Positions 19,438 through 29,332 are shown, counted from the stretch's first letter. The stretch is DNA of 64,000 bases from Hyphomicrobiales bacterium (GCA_027483895.1 JAIXTP010000021.1:62001-126000), one strand, 5' to 3'. Numbers and translations are program-made. The notes: a model not told the origin generated them from the sequence alone.

Positions 19438-20142
19438 TCAGCCCGCGTAGCCGCAGGCGCGCAGACTCCCGAGCATGTGCGCGGGCGGCGGCGCTTCCAC
19501 AGCGACGGGCGGCTTGTTCTTGTAGAGCGGGACGACGACGCTTCGCGCATGCAGATGCAGGCCCGGGCCGCCGATGCGCGGCGCCGTGCCGTAGATCGGA
19601 TCCCCGAGGATGGGCGTTCCCCGCGCGGCGCAATGCACCCGGAGCTGATGCGTCCGACCGGTGAGCGGTTCGAGCGCGAGCCAAGCGAGCGGCCGTCCTT
19701 CGGCCTCGCCGCGCCCCATGACCCGCCAGCGCGTCTGCGACGGGAGCCCGGCCGGGTCGACCTTCATCCACCAACCCCGCTCGGCGTCGCGCTTGGCGAT
19801 GGCCAGATCGATCAGACCGGCGTCCCCCTCGACCTCGCCTTCCACTACCGCCCAATAGGTCTTTTCGACCTTTCCCGCCTTGAAGAGGTCGCCGAGTTCC
19901 TCCAGCGCGCGCCGGTGACGGCCGAGCACGAGACAGCCGGACGTGTCCCGATCGAGCCTGTGCGCGAGCGCCGGCGCACGCGGCAATCCGAATTTCAGCG
20001 CGTCGAAATGGGCTTCCAGATTATCGTGATCGCCGAAGGCGGCCTTCGGTCCTTTATGGACCGCGATGCCGAACGGCTTGTCGATCACGAGCATCATGGC
20101 GTCGCGGTACAGGAGGCGGGCGAGGAGCTCGTCGGCGGTCAT
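19438..20142 (-). CDS. RluA-family pseudouridine synthase
   Basis: A 234-residue RNA pseudouridine synthase. The catalytic motif is HRLDRDTSG at 61-69 with Asp64, preceded by VIDKPFGIAVHKGP and followed by PLTGRTHQLRVH. There is no N-terminal S4 domain, so it resembles the short RluA/TruC-like proteins; the target base in rRNA or tRNA cannot be told. It converges with mtaB and is divergent from ftsY with only 51 bp between starts. Confidence 0.88.
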   Translation of the reverse strand: MTADELLARLLYRDAMMLVIDKPFGIAVHKGPKAAFGDHDNLEAHFDALKFGLPRAPALAHRLDRDTSGCLVLGRHRRALEELGDLFKAGKVEKTYWAVVEGEVEGDAGLIDLAIAKRDAERGWWMKVDPAGLPSQTRWRVMGRGEAEGRPLAWLALEPLTGRTHQLRVHCAARGTPILGDPIYGTAPRIGGPGLHLHARSVVVPLYKNKPPVAVEAPPPAHMLGSLRACGYAG

Positions 20143-20193
20143 GCCCGTCGCATAGCCCTTCCGGCGCCGTCGGGAAACGGCTATCGAAACGGT

Positions 20194-21288
20194 ATGACGA
20201 CGGAACCCGAAAAGAAGCGCGGGCTGTTCTCCCGTCTCTTCGGCCGCGAGCCCGCGCCCGGAGAGGAGGTCACCGCACTCGTTCCCGCCCCTCAGGAGAC
20301 GGCCCGCGAACCCGAGGCCGCAGCCCCGGAGCCCCGCCGGTCATGGTGGCAGCGGCTGCGCGAAGGCCTGTCGCGCTCGTCCGCCGGTATCGGGCAGGGC
20401 ATCACCGACCTCTTCACCAAGCGGCGCCTCGACGAGGATACGCTGCAGGATCTCGAAGACGTGCTGATCCGGGCGGATCTCGGGGTCGCCGTCGCGTCGC
20501 GCATCGTCGAGGCCGTCGGCAAGGGCCGCTACGGCAAGGACGTCTCGCCCGAGGAGGTGAAGGCCGTGCTCGCCGAGGAGGTGGAGCGCGTGCTGGCACC
20601 GGTCGCGGTGCCCTTCGCGCCGGATCCGTCCAAGAAGCCCTTCGTCATCCTGATGGTGGGCGTGAACGGCTCGGGCAAGACGACGACGATCGGCAAGCTC
20701 GCCGCGAAGTTCCGGGCCGAGGGCCGCAGCGTGATGCTGGCGGCGGGCGACACGTTCCGCGCGGCCGCCGTCGAGCAGCTGCGCGTCTGGGGCGAGCGGA
20801 CCGGCGCGCCCGTGCTCACGCGGCCGCAGGGCGCGGATGCGGCGGGTCTCGCCTTCGACGCGATGAACGAGGCCCGCGCGGCGGGCAGCGACGTGCTGAT
20901 GATCGACACGGCCGGCCGGTTGCAGAACCGCGCGGAGCTGATGGCGGAACTCGAAAAAGTGGTCCGCGTGATCCGCAAGTCGGATCCCGAGGCACCTCAC
21001 GCGGTGCTGCTGGTCCTCGATGCGACGGTGGGCCAGAACGCGCTGTCGCAGGTCGAGATCTTCGGCAAGACGGCGGGCGTGACCGGCCTCGTGATGACGA
21101 AGCTCGACGGCACGGCGCGCGGCGGCATTCTCGTCGCGGTCGCGGAAAAGTTCGGCCTGCCGATCCACTTCATCGGCGTCGGCGAGGGCGTGGACGATCT
21201 CGAACCCTTCGAGGCCCGGGATTTCGCCCGCGCCATCGCCGGGTCCGACGAGGTCACTCCGCAGCCCGGCGACGCCCCAGCGGCGTGA
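20194..21288 (+). CDS. ftsY: Signal recognition particle receptor FtsY
   Basis: A 364-residue SRP receptor GTPase. A variable, acidic and Pro-rich N-terminal region (about 1-60) precedes the helical N domain and the GTPase G domain. The P-loop is GVNGSGKT at 156-163; DTAGR and TKLDGTARGG follow. FtsY docks the SRP-ribosome complex at the inner membrane for co-translational insertion. The ATG at 20194 gives MTTEPEKKRGLFSRLFG. Its last 35 nt overlap the convergent CorC-like gene. Confidence 0.97.
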   Translation: MTTEPEKKRGLFSRLFGREPAPGEEVTALVPAPQETAREPEAAAPEPRRSWWQRLREGLSRSSAGIGQGITDLFTKRRLDEDTLQDLEDVLIRADLGVAVASRIVEAVGKGRYGKDVSPEEVKAVLAEEVERVLAPVAVPFAPDPSKKPFVILMVGVNGSGKTTTIGKLAAKFRAEGRSVMLAAGDTFRAAAVEQLRVWGERTGAPVLTRPQGADAAGLAFDAMNEARAAGSDVLMIDTAGRLQNRAELMAELEKVVRVIRKSDPEAPHAVLLVLDATVGQNALSQVEIFGKTAGVTGLVMTKLDGTARGGILVAVAEKFGLPIHFIGVGEGVDDLEPFEARDFARAIAGSDEVTPQPGDAPAA

Positions 21289-22552
21289 TCCGGAGCGCGG
21301 TGATACGGTTCTTGGCCTTGCGCAGCACCTGGAAGCGGAAGCCGTAGAAGGTGAAGATCTGCCCCGGATCGGGGATGGTCTGCGCCTCGTGGATCACGAG
21401 GCCCGCGACCGTGGTCGCTTCCTCGTCGGGCAGGGACCAATCCATCGCACGGTTGAGGTCGCGGATCGGAACGGAGCCGTCGACGCTCACCGAACCGTCC
21501 GGCTGCGGGCGGACGCCCTGCACGGCCACGTCGTGCTCGTCCTTGATGTCGCCCACGATCTCTTCGAGGATGTCCTCGAGCGTCACGAGACCCATGACCT
21601 CGCCGTATTCGTCAACTACGAGCGCGAAATGCGTCTTGCGGCTGAGAAAGGCGCGAAGCTGGTCAGGAAGCGACGTGGTCACCGGCACGAACCACGGGTC
21701 GAGCGCCAATTCCTTCACGTCGAGACGGCTCGCATCGCCCTTCGCGGCGTCGAGGGCGCGCAGAAGGTCCTTGGCGTGCAGCACGCCGACGATGTTGTCG
21801 CTCGAGCGGGACCACAAGGGCAGGCGCGTATAGGGAGAGGCGAGGACCTCGCGCACGAGTTCCTCGGGCGCCAGATCGGCCGAGATCGTCCGCATCTTCG
21901 TGCGGTGGACCATCACGTCCGACACTTCCATGTCCGAGAGGTCGATGAGCCCGCCGAACATGTTGCGGGCTTCCTTCTCCACCCCGCCTTCGCTGTGCAG
22001 CAGCGCGACCGCACCCCGCAGCTCCTCCTGCGCCGAAAGGATCGGCTGGTTCTCGCCGATGCGGATGCCGAACGGCCGCAGGATCGTCCGCACCACCGCC
22101 TCGATGGCGATGGTCAGCGGCCCGAACAGCGCGACGATCCAGGACACCGGGCGCGCGATGGCGAGGGCGGTCCGGTCGGGGGCGGAAATGGCGAGCGTCT
22201 TCGGCATCACCTCGGAGAAGATGATGACCATCACGGACATGATCGCCGTGGCGTAGATGACGCCGCCCGCGCCGAAGAACTCCACGAGCACGCTCGTGGT
22301 GAAGGCCGAGGCGCCGATATTGACGACGTTGTTGCCGATCAGCATCGCGCCGATCAGGCGCTCGCGGGCCGTCAGCAGCCGGTTGACGAGGCGCGCGCGC
22401 AGGTCGCCGCCGCTTTCCAGCGCGTGGATCCGGGCGCGCGAGGCCGCCGTCAGCGCGGTTTCCGCGGCGGAGAAGAAGGCCGAAAGGGCCAGACAGAAGA
22501 GCACGATCGCCAAGGCGACCCACGGACTGTCGATCAGACTGGAATCGTCCAT
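21254..22552 (-). CDS. HlyC/CorC-family protein with DUF21 membrane domain and CBS pair
   Basis: A 432-residue protein. The N-terminal DUF21/CNNM domain (about 1-190) has several membrane helices, starting VALAIVLFCLALSAFFSAAE. A CBS-domain pair follows (about 205-330, with MVHRTKM and LVVDEYGEVMGLVTLEDILE), then the CorC_HlyC C-terminal domain. Relatives are proposed magnesium/cobalt transporters or efflux modulators. The ATG at 22552 is 7 nt after the aroKB stop codon on the same strand, so it is probably in the aroKB operon. It overlaps ftsY by 35 nt tail to tail. Confidence 0.9.
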   Translation of the reverse strand: MDDSSLIDSPWVALAIVLFCLALSAFFSAAETALTAASRARIHALESGGDLRARLVNRLLTARERLIGAMLIGNNVVNIGASAFTTSVLVEFFGAGGVIYATAIMSVMVIIFSEVMPKTLAISAPDRTALAIARPVSWIVALFGPLTIAIEAVVRTILRPFGIRIGENQPILSAQEELRGAVALLHSEGGVEKEARNMFGGLIDLSDMEVSDVMVHRTKMRTISADLAPEELVREVLASPYTRLPLWSRSSDNIVGVLHAKDLLRALDAAKGDASRLDVKELALDPWFVPVTTSLPDQLRAFLSRKTHFALVVDEYGEVMGLVTLEDILEEIVGDIKDEHDVAVQGVRPQPDGSVSVDGSVPIRDLNRAMDWSLPDEEATTVAGLVIHEAQTIPDPGQIFTFYGFRFQVLRKAKNRITALRITPLGRRRAAE

Positions 22553-22559
22553 GTCGTGT

Positions 22560-24308
22560 TCAGCGGACCTCGTTCGTACGTTCCGCCTCAAGATAGGCGC
22601 GAACGTCGTCCACGGCTACGCCCCGCGCGATGAAGCTCTTTCCGATTCCTTCCGCGAGAATGAAGGTCAGCGCTCCGCGCTTCACCTTCTTGTCCTGCGC
22701 CATCGCGTCGAGGACCGCGTCGGTCGAGGCATCCCAGCCGGGGATCAGCTTCGCACGGGTGGGCAGACCGACGGCCTTCAGATGGGCCTCGACACGACCC
22801 GCATCCTGCCCGGAGCAGAGCCCGAGCCGGACGGAGAAGCGGAAAGCATCGCAGAGCCCGATCGCCACCGCCTCGCCGTGGACGAGGCGGCGGCCGTCAT
22901 AGGAGACGAGCCGTTCATAGGCATGCGCGAAGGTATGGCCGAGATTGAGGAGCGCCCGATCGCCCTCCTCCTTCTCGTCGCGCACCACGATCGCGGCCTT
23001 GGCCTCGCAGCTGATGCGGATCGCGCGGCTGCGCTCGGCCCCGCCCGCGAATACGGCCTTGTGGTTCGCCTCGAGCCACTCCCAGAAGGGCGCATCGCCG
23101 ATCAGGCCGTATTTGGCCACTTCGGCATAGCCCGCGCGGAATTCGCGCTCGGGCAGCGTGTCGAGCACGTCGGTATCGGCCAGCACGAGGCTCGGCTGAT
23201 GGAAGGCGCCGACGAGGTTCTTGCCGTGCTTCGAATTGATCCCGGTCTTTCCGCCCACGGAGGAGTCGACCTGCGCGAGGAGCGAGGTGGGGATCTGGAC
23301 GAAGCCCATGCCGCGCCGCACGGAGGCTGCGACGAAGCCCGCAAGATCGCCGACGACGCCGCCGCCGAGCGCGACCACGAAATCGCCGCGCTCCATCCTG
23401 GCCGCGATCACCGCGTCGCAGACGCGCTCGAACTCGGCATAGCTCTTCGACGTCTCGCCCGCGGGAACCACCACGCTCGCGCTGCGGATCCCGACGGCGG
23501 CGAGGCTCGCCTCCAGCCGCGGGAGATGGATGGCGGCGACCGCCTCGTCCGTCACGATCGCGCAGGCGGCACCGGGCCGCAGCGCGGCGATGCGCGCCCC
23601 GGCGCCGTCGATCAGGCCCGGACCGATCAGAATGTCGTAGGCCCGCTCGCCGAGCGGCACATGCACGGTATCGGCGGGCGGAAAGACGGCGGGAACGGGG
23701 GCGGCGGTCGGGGCGGAGCCGGCCTGCCGGCGGTCGAGAGCCATGATGATCTCCTCGACCACCACCTCATGCGGAACGTCGCGGGACAACACCGTGACGT
23801 CGGCAAGGGCATAGGTCGGATTGCGTTCTTCGAGCAGGCGCCTGAGCGTGCCCTCGGGATCCTGCGTCTTGAGCAGCGGACGGTTCGAGCGCTTGCGGAC
23901 GCGGCGCATCAGCACGTCGGGCTCGGCCTTGAGCCAGACGGAAACGCCGGAGGCCGCGATCCGCGAGCGGGTGTCCTCGGCCATGAAGGCGCCGCCCCCG
24001 GTAGCCAGCACCTTGGAGCCTTCGGCGAGAAGACGCGCGATCACCCGCCGCTCGCCGAGCCGGAACTCGGCCTCGCCGTGCTTGGCGAAGATCTCCGGGA
24101 TCGTCATTCCCGCGGCGCTCTCGATCTCGACATCGGCATCGGCGAAGGGAAGCCCGAGCCGCTGGGCGAGGCGACGGCCGACGGAGCTCTTGCCCGAGCC
24201 CATCATGCCGACGAGCACGATCGAGCGCGCGCCGAGCCCGGCCCGCACCCGCTCCAGCCGTTCCTCAGCGGCTTCCTTCCGATCCGCAGCCTTGGTCACG
24301 CGCCTCAC
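22560..24308 (-). CDS. aroKB: Fused shikimate kinase / 3-dehydroquinate synthase
   Basis: One 582-residue frame holds two shikimate-pathway enzymes. Residues about 24-192 are shikimate kinase, with P-loop GMMGSGKSS (34-42), FADADVEIE, TGGGAFM and RNRPLL-like SNRPLL. A Pro/Ala-rich linker (about 193-212) leads to 3-dehydroquinate synthase (about 213-582), with PAGETSKS, GGGVVGDLAGF, SSVGGKTGIN and NLGHTFAHA. No frameshift or stop separates them. Start is GTG at 24308 or a second GTG at 24299; an ATG at 24310 is out of frame. The gene is divergent from xerD, a common Hyphomicrobiales arrangement. Confidence 0.95.
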   Translation of the reverse strand: MRRVTKAADRKEAAEERLERVRAGLGARSIVLVGMMGSGKSSVGRRLAQRLGLPFADADVEIESAAGMTIPEIFAKHGEAEFRLGERRVIARLLAEGSKVLATGGGAFMAEDTRSRIAASGVSVWLKAEPDVLMRRVRKRSNRPLLKTQDPEGTLRRLLEERNPTYALADVTVLSRDVPHEVVVEEIIMALDRRQAGSAPTAAPVPAVFPPADTVHVPLGERAYDILIGPGLIDGAGARIAALRPGAACAIVTDEAVAAIHLPRLEASLAAVGIRSASVVVPAGETSKSYAEFERVCDAVIAARMERGDFVVALGGGVVGDLAGFVAASVRRGMGFVQIPTSLLAQVDSSVGGKTGINSKHGKNLVGAFHQPSLVLADTDVLDTLPEREFRAGYAEVAKYGLIGDAPFWEWLEANHKAVFAGGAERSRAIRISCEAKAAIVVRDEKEEGDRALLNLGHTFAHAYERLVSYDGRRLVHGEAVAIGLCDAFRFSVRLGLCSGQDAGRVEAHLKAVGLPTRAKLIPGWDASTDAVLDAMAQDKKVKRGALTFILAEGIGKSFIARGVAVDDVRAYLEAERTNEVR

Positions 24309-24430
24309 ATCCGTTCCCTTGCGGGTCCACCGCCCGCCTTCCCGCCCTCATTACACGACCCGCCCCCGATTTTCACGCCTCTCCGGAGGACCCGCTTGTC
24401 GCGGGCCGCACGGTCGGCCAGTCTCGCCCC

Positions 24431-25387
24431 GTGACCCGAGCCGAGACCTCCGCAAAGCCTTCCGATGCCGACATGATCGAGTCGTTCCTCGACATGATGG
24501 CGGCCGAGACGGGCGCGAGCCCCAACACGTTGGCGGCCTATCGGCGCGACGTCGAAGAGCTCGCGGGGCGCCTCGCCGCGCGCGGGCGCTCGCTGGCCGA
24601 TGCGGGCGTCGACGATCTGCGCGACCATCTCGACGCGCTGCACCGCAAGGGCCTCGCGCCCGCCTCGACCGCCCGCAAGCTGTCCGCGATCCGCCGCCTG
24701 TTCCGGTTTCTCTACGGCGAGGGTCTGCGCGGCGACGACCCCACGGGAACGTTGAGCGGGCCGCGGCAGACGCGCCCCTTGCCGAAGGTGCTGGCCGAGG
24801 GCGAGGTCGACCGCTTGCTCGCGGCCGCCGCCGAGGGCATCGACGATCCGGAGCGCCCCCGCGCGGACCGGCTGCGGGCGGCCCGCACCTCGGCCCTTCT
24901 CGAGCTGCTCTATGCGACGGGTCTTCGCGTCTCCGAACTCGTCGCGCTGCCGGACGCGACCGGCCGCGCCTCGGAAAGGCTCGTCGCCGTGAGGGGCAAG
25001 GGCGGCAAGGAGCGGCTGGTACCCCTCACCGAAGCGGCCAGAACCGCGGTCGCCCGGTGGCGCGCCTTGCGCGACGAGCGCGCGCCTTCCGCTAGCCCGT
25101 GGCTGTTCCCGTCCGAGGCGGAGAGCGGGCATCTCACCCGGCAGGCCTTCGCCCGCGACCTGAAGCTCGCGGCGGCCGCGGCCGGACTTCGTCCGGACAA
25201 AGTGAGCCCGCACGTCCTGCGCCATGCCTTCGCGAGCCATCTTCTGCAGAACGGAGCGGATCTGCGCGTCGTGCAGCAGCTTCTCGGCCATGCGGACATC
25301 GCGACGACGCAGATCTACACGCATGTGCTCGACGAGCGGCTGAAGAGCCTCGTGCGCGATCTGCACCCGCTGGGAGACGAGGACTGA
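24431..25387 (+). CDS. xerD: Tyrosine recombinase XerD
   Basis: A 318-residue tyrosine recombinase. An N-terminal SAM-like DNA-binding domain (about 12-105) precedes the catalytic domain with all expected residues: Arg166 (ATGLRVSEL), Lys190, His261-x-x-Arg264 (HVLRHAFASHL), His287 (GHADIATT) and nucleophile Tyr296 (IYTHV). XerD with XerC resolves chromosome dimers at dif together with FtsK. Length, context and the absence of phage genes argue for housekeeping XerD and not an integrase. The GTG at 24431 opens the frame; an ATG at 24473 is an alternative start. Confidence 0.9.
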   Translation: MTRAETSAKPSDADMIESFLDMMAAETGASPNTLAAYRRDVEELAGRLAARGRSLADAGVDDLRDHLDALHRKGLAPASTARKLSAIRRLFRFLYGEGLRGDDPTGTLSGPRQTRPLPKVLAEGEVDRLLAAAAEGIDDPERPRADRLRAARTSALLELLYATGLRVSELVALPDATGRASERLVAVRGKGGKERLVPLTEAARTAVARWRALRDERAPSASPWLFPSEAESGHLTRQAFARDLKLAAAAAGLRPDKVSPHVLRHAFASHLLQNGADLRVVQQLLGHADIATTQIYTHVLDERLKSLVRDLHPLGDED

Positions 25388-25391
25388 CGCC

Positions 25392-26015
25392 TCAGTCCCG
25401 CGACAGCAGGAAGACGGCCTGTTCGCCGAGCAGGTTCCACATCGACCAGGGCAGGCCCATGCGGACCGGACGGCCCGCGCGATCGAGCGCGGCGGCGCGT
25501 TCGATGCGCGCGCCGACCTCGTCGCACAGCGCGACGAAATCGCGGATCGTGCAGAAATGGATGTTGGGGGTCTCGTACCAGGCGTAGGAGATGTTCTCCG
25601 TCACCGGCATACGGCCGAGAAACGCCAGCTGGGCGCGGATCCGCCAATGCCCGAAATTCGGGAAGGATACGATCGCCTTGCTGCCGATCCGCAGCAGATG
25701 CTCGAGCACTTCCTTGGGCCGGCGCGTCGCCTGCAGCGTCTGCGAGAGCACGACATAGTCGAACCCGTCGTCGGGATAATCCACGAGGTCCGTATCGGCG
25801 TCGCCCTGCACCACCGAGAGGCCCTTCGCGACGCAGCCGTTGACGCCCTCGCGCGACAGCTCGATGCCGCGCCCGTCGATCCCCTTCCGCTCCGCGAGGA
25901 TCTTGAGCAGCGCGCCGTCGCCGCAGCCGACGTCGAGCACCTTCGCGCCGGGCGCGATCATGTCGGCCATCAGCAACAGGTCGACGCGGGCGGGAGCGGC
26001 GGTGAGGTCGACCAT
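25392..26015 (-). CDS. metW: Methionine biosynthesis protein MetW
   Basis: A 207-residue methyltransferase-fold protein with SAM-binding motif VLDVGCGDGALLKIL and the MetW-typical SFPNFGHWRIRAQL and YAWYETPNIHFCTI. MetW works with MetX in homoserine acylation in proteobacteria. Its ATG overlaps the metX stop codon by 1 nt (TGATG), so the two are translated together. It converges with xerD, with 4 bp between stop codons. Confidence 0.94.
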   Translation of the reverse strand: MVDLTAAPARVDLLLMADMIAPGAKVLDVGCGDGALLKILAERKGIDGRGIELSREGVNGCVAKGLSVVQGDADTDLVDYPDDGFDYVVLSQTLQATRRPKEVLEHLLRIGSKAIVSFPNFGHWRIRAQLAFLGRMPVTENISYAWYETPNIHFCTIRDFVALCDEVGARIERAAALDRAGRPVRMGLPWSMWNLLGEQAVFLLSRD

Positions 26016-27202
26016 CACGCGGCTCCCTTTTCCGCGAGGCCGCGCGCGCGGGCCGCAGCATCGATGAAGCCGCGGGCCGTCGCGAACAGAACCGGCTCCT
26101 CGAGCAGGAAGGCGTCGTGGCCCTTGTCGCTCTCGATCTCGACGAAGGAGACGGACGCGCCCGAAGCGTTCAGCGCATGCACGATCGCCCGCGAGTCGGA
26201 GGTCGGGAACAGCCAGTCGGAGGTGAAGGAGGCCACGCAGAACCGCGTCCGGGTTCTCGTGAACGCCTTGGCGAGCGACCCGCCGTAATCGGCGGCGAGA
26301 TCGAAATAGTCCATGGCGCGGGTCAGATAGAGATAGGAATTGGCGTCGAAACGCTCGACGAAGCTGCGGCCCTGATAGCGCAGATAGCTCTCGACCTCGA
26401 AATCCGCATCGAAGGAGAAGGTCGGCGCTTCGCGGTCCTGCAGCTTGCGGCCGAATTTCCGGTGCAGCGCGGGCTCGGACAGATAGGTGATGTGCGCGGC
26501 CATGCGGGCCACCGCGAGGCCCTTTTCGGGCCGCGTGCCTTCCAGCAGATAACGGCCCGCCTTCCAGTCCGGATCGGCCATCACGGCCTGCCGGCCGACC
26601 TCGTGGAAGGCGATGTTCTGCGCGGAGTGCTTGGCGGCGGTCGCGAGCGGGATCGCGGCGAACACCCGGTCCGGATAGCTCGCGGCCCATTGCAGCACCT
26701 GCATGCCGCCCATGGATCCGCCGATCACGCAGAACAGGCTCTCGATGCCGAGATGATCGACGAGCGCCGCCTGCGCGCGGACCATGTCGCGGATCGTGAC
26801 GACGGGGAAATCGACCGCGAAGGCTGCATCGCCCTCCGGCCGCAGCGAGGCGGGGCCGGTCGTGCCCATGCAGCCGCCGAGGACGTTGGAGCAGATGACG
26901 AAGAATCGGTCGGTATCGACCGGCTTGCCCGGGCCGATCATGCTTTCCCACCAGCCCGGCTTGCCGGTGACGGGGTGCACGTTCGCAACATGCTGGTCGC
27001 CGGTGAGCGCGTGGCAGACGAGCACCGCATTGCTGCGGTCGGCGTTCAGCGTGCCGTAGGTCTGGAAGGCGATCTGCCACGGGCCGACCGTCCCGCCGCC
27101 GTCGAGCAGCAGCGGCCGGTCCGCGCCGAAGCGCAGCACGAGACTGGACGGCTGATCGGCCTCGCTCGCCGGGGTGGCGGGCGCGGCATGGGGACGTACC
27201 AT
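26015..27202 (-). CDS. metX: Homoserine O-acetyltransferase MetX
   Basis: A 395-residue alpha/beta-hydrolase-fold acyltransferase that acylates homoserine for methionine synthesis. The nucleophile elbow is [33 protein letters not shown] and the late DKGHDAFLL supply the remaining catalytic Asp and His. Length fits MetX and not the unrelated MetA. The 168-bp divergent gap to the chorismate mutase gene should hold its promoter; I do not see a SAM-II riboswitch there. Confidence 0.94.
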   Translation of the reverse strand: MVRPHAAPATPASEADQPSSLVLRFGADRPLLLDGGGTVGPWQIAFQTYGTLNADRSNAVLVCHALTGDQHVANVHPVTGKPGWWESMIGPGKPVDTDRFFVICSNVLGGCMGTTGPASLRPEGDAAFAVDFPVVTIRDMVRAQAALVDHLGIESLFCVIGGSMGGMQVLQWAASYPDRVFAAIPLATAAKHSAQNIAFHEVGRQAVMADPDWKAGRYLLEGTRPEKGLAVARMAAHITYLSEPALHRKFGRKLQDREAPTFSFDADFEVESYLRYQGRSFVERFDANSYLYLTRAMDYFDLAADYGGSLAKAFTRTRTRFCVASFTSDWLFPTSDSRAIVHALNASGASVSFVEIESDKGHDAFLLEEPVLFATARGFIDAAARARGLAEKGAA

Positions 27203-27370
27203 TCCGTTCCGCTCTCAGGTTCGATCGTTCGTTTCGAAGAACCCGTTTTCGGTAACGGCAACCGCCGCCGCAGGCAAGAGGCACGCCCCGTGCGGAGCGG
27301 GACGCGCGACCTTTGCCTTTCGGTGCGGCGCGGACTATGGAGAAGCGGCCCCCGGACCGGAACGAAAGCC

Positions 27371-28213
27371 ATGGCCGAACCGGCTGATCTGCAACCGACG
27401 CTCGCCGACATCCGCCGCGAGATCGATCGCATCGACGAAGCGATGCATCGGTTGCTGATGGAGCGCGCCGAGGTGATCGACACGCTGATCGCCATCAAGA
27501 AGACGGCCGCCTCCGGCTCCGCCTTCCGGCCCGGCCGCGAGGCCGACCAGATGAAGCGCCTGCATCAGCGGCATCGGGGGCTTCTGCCCTTCGACGCGGC
27601 CGAAAGCATCTGGCGCATCATCATCTCGACCTTCACATGGGTTCAGGCGCCGTATTCCGTTCATGCCGACGTCTCGATCGGCGACGCGCCCATGCGCGAC
27701 ACCGCGCGCTTCCATTTCGGCTTCACCGTGCCCTACCGCACGCATGCGGGCGCGGCGGAAGTGATCGAGGCCGTCGGTGCCTCCGCCGGCGATCTCGGCA
27801 TCTTCCCGGCCGAGCCCGGCCGTTCGGCGGGCGCCTGGTGGACGCTGCTCGCGGGCGAGAACCGGCCGAAGATCATCGCGCGGCTGCCCTTCGTGGAGCG
27901 GCCGGACCATCCGGCCGGAACGCCGGTCTATGTCGTGTCGAAGCCGCTCGACGACGCGGCCGTGCGCGAGGTCGTCCTTTACGCGCTCGGCGTCGAACGC
28001 TGGCGCGAGGGGCTGAGCGCCACGCTCGCGGGGATCGGCGCCTCCATCGAGGCCAGTGCCGGCGACGACACCGGGCTGACGCTGCTCGTCGCGGCGCCCG
28101 GCGACGTTTCCCGCGACGCGCTGCTCGGCGCCATGGCCGGCCTCGGCGTCGGTCGTTTCGATCTGCGCGAGATCGGCAGCCATGCCGCGCGCTTCCGTCC
28201 CGTTTCTTCCTGA
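27371..28213 (+). CDS. Chorismate mutase (AroQ type) with C-terminal extension
   Basis: A 280-residue protein. Residues about 9-95 form an AroQ-type chorismate mutase: IRREIDRIDEAMHRLLMERA, then VIDTLIAIKK, FRPGREADQM and SIWRIIISTFTW. The remaining 180 residues (from about 100) are a separate domain with FHFGFTVPYRTHAGAAEV and GDLGIFPAEP, faintly like a reduced prephenate dehydratase or substrate-binding fold; no catalytic motif of PheA is clear to me. It makes prephenate for Phe and Tyr. It lies 18 bp upstream of hisC and then tyrC, suggesting an aromatic amino acid operon. Confidence 0.85.
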   Translation: MAEPADLQPTLADIRREIDRIDEAMHRLLMERAEVIDTLIAIKKTAASGSAFRPGREADQMKRLHQRHRGLLPFDAAESIWRIIISTFTWVQAPYSVHADVSIGDAPMRDTARFHFGFTVPYRTHAGAAEVIEAVGASAGDLGIFPAEPGRSAGAWWTLLAGENRPKIIARLPFVERPDHPAGTPVYVVSKPLDDAAVREVVLYALGVERWREGLSATLAGIGASIEASAGDDTGLTLLVAAPGDVSRDALLGAMAGLGVGRFDLREIGSHAARFRPVSS

Positions 28214-28231
28214 CCGACAGGACCTTCTCCG

Positions 28232-29332
28232 ATGACCGTTCTCGACCGTCCGCAGCCCCGTCCCGGCGTCCTCGCGATCGATCCCTACGTGCCCGGCAAG
28301 AGCGGCGCGAAGGGCACGGCGAAGATCCATAAGCTGTCGTCGAACGAGACCCCGCTCGGCGCCTCGCCCAAGGCGATCGCGGCCTTCAAGAGCATAGCCG
28401 ACAAGCTGGAGCTCTACCCCGACGGCGCGTCGACCGCACTGCGCGAGGCGATCGGCGCGAAATTCGGCCTCGATCCGGCGCGGATCGTCTGCGGATCCGG
28501 CTCGGACGAGATCCTCTCGCTCCTCACCTCGGCCTATGTGGGGCCGGGCGACGAGGGCGTGTTCACCACCCACGGCTTCCTCGTCTACAAGCTCGCGATC
28601 CTCGCGGCGGGCGGCGTGCCGGTCGTGGCGCCCGAAAAGGACCTGACGGCGGACGTCGATGCGATCCTTTCGGCCGTCACGCCGAAGACCAAGATCGTCT
28701 TCCTCGCCAATCCGAACAATCCGACGGGCACCTACATCCCCTTCGAGGAAGTGAAGCGCCTGCATGCGGGCCTTCCGAAGCACGTGCTCCTCGTGCTCGA
28801 CGCCGCCTATGCCGAATATGTCCGGCGCAACGACTATGCGGCCGGCATCGAGCTCGTCTCGACGAGCGAGAACGTCGTGATGACCCGCACCTTCTCGAAG
28901 ATCTACGGTCTCGCCAATCTGCGTCTCGGCTGGTGCTATGCCCCGGCCTCCATCGCGGACGCGCTCAACCGCATCCGCGGGCCCTTCAACGTGAACGGCG
29001 GGGCGCTGGCCGCCGGCATCGCCGCGATCGCCGACGAGGCGCATGTCTCCGACGCCGTCGCGCACAACGAGCGTTGGCTGCCTTGGCTCACGACCGAAAT
29101 CGGCAAGCTCGGCCTCGAAGTGACGCCGAGCGTCGGCAATTTCCTGCTGATCCGCTTCCCGAACGTGCCGGGCCGCACCGCGAAGGACGCCGACGCCTTC
29201 CTCACGGAGCGCGGCCTGATCCTGCGCGCCGTCGGCGCCTACGGCCTTCCCGACTGCCTGCGCCTGACGGTCGGCGATGAGGAGGCGAACCGCCTCGTCG
29301 TCGAGGCCCTCGCCGCCTTCATGAAGGGATGA
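28232..29332 (+). CDS. hisC: Histidinol-phosphate/aromatic aminotransferase HisC family
   Basis: A 366-residue fold-type I PLP aminotransferase. The PLP lysine is Lys223 in [17 protein letters not shown], with [10 protein letters not shown] at the N-terminus and [11 protein letters not shown] before it. HisC enzymes transaminate imidazole-acetol phosphate, and many also handle phenylpyruvate and 4-hydroxyphenylpyruvate or prephenate. Its place between chorismate mutase and tyrC, away from his genes, suggests an aromatic role. It overlaps tyrC by 4 nt (ATGA). Confidence 0.92.
   Translation: MTVLDRPQPRPGVLAIDPYVPGKSGAKGTAKIHKLSSNETPLGASPKAIAAFKSIADKLELYPDGASTALREAIGAKFGLDPARIVCGSGSDEILSLLTSAYVGPGDEGVFTTHGFLVYKLAILAAGGVPVVAPEKDLTADVDAILSAVTPKTKIVFLANPNNPTGTYIPFEEVKRLHAGLPKHVLLVLDAAYAEYVRRNDYAAGIELVSTSENVVMTRTFSKIYGLANLRLGWCYAPASIADALNRIRGPFNVNGGALAAGIAAIADEAHVSDAVAHNERWLPWLTTEIGKLGLEVTPSVGNFLLIRFPNVPGRTAKDADAFLTERGLILRAVGAYGLPDCLRLTVGDEEANRLVVEALAAFMKG

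Noticed and set aside
22257-24434. 725-codon frame antisense to aroKB and the CorC-like gene
   Set aside because: Crosses two real genes and a divergent promoter; composition typical of a shadow frame.
24431-25387. Tyrosine recombinase as sign of a prophage or integrative element
   Set aside because: No phage or mobile genes, no tRNA target or direct repeats nearby; neighbours and length fit housekeeping XerD.
27203-27370. SAM-II-type riboswitch expected upstream of metX in alphaproteobacteria
   Set aside because: I read the reverse complement of the 168-bp leader and did not find the conserved SAM-II pseudoknot motifs; only GC-rich short pairings are visible.
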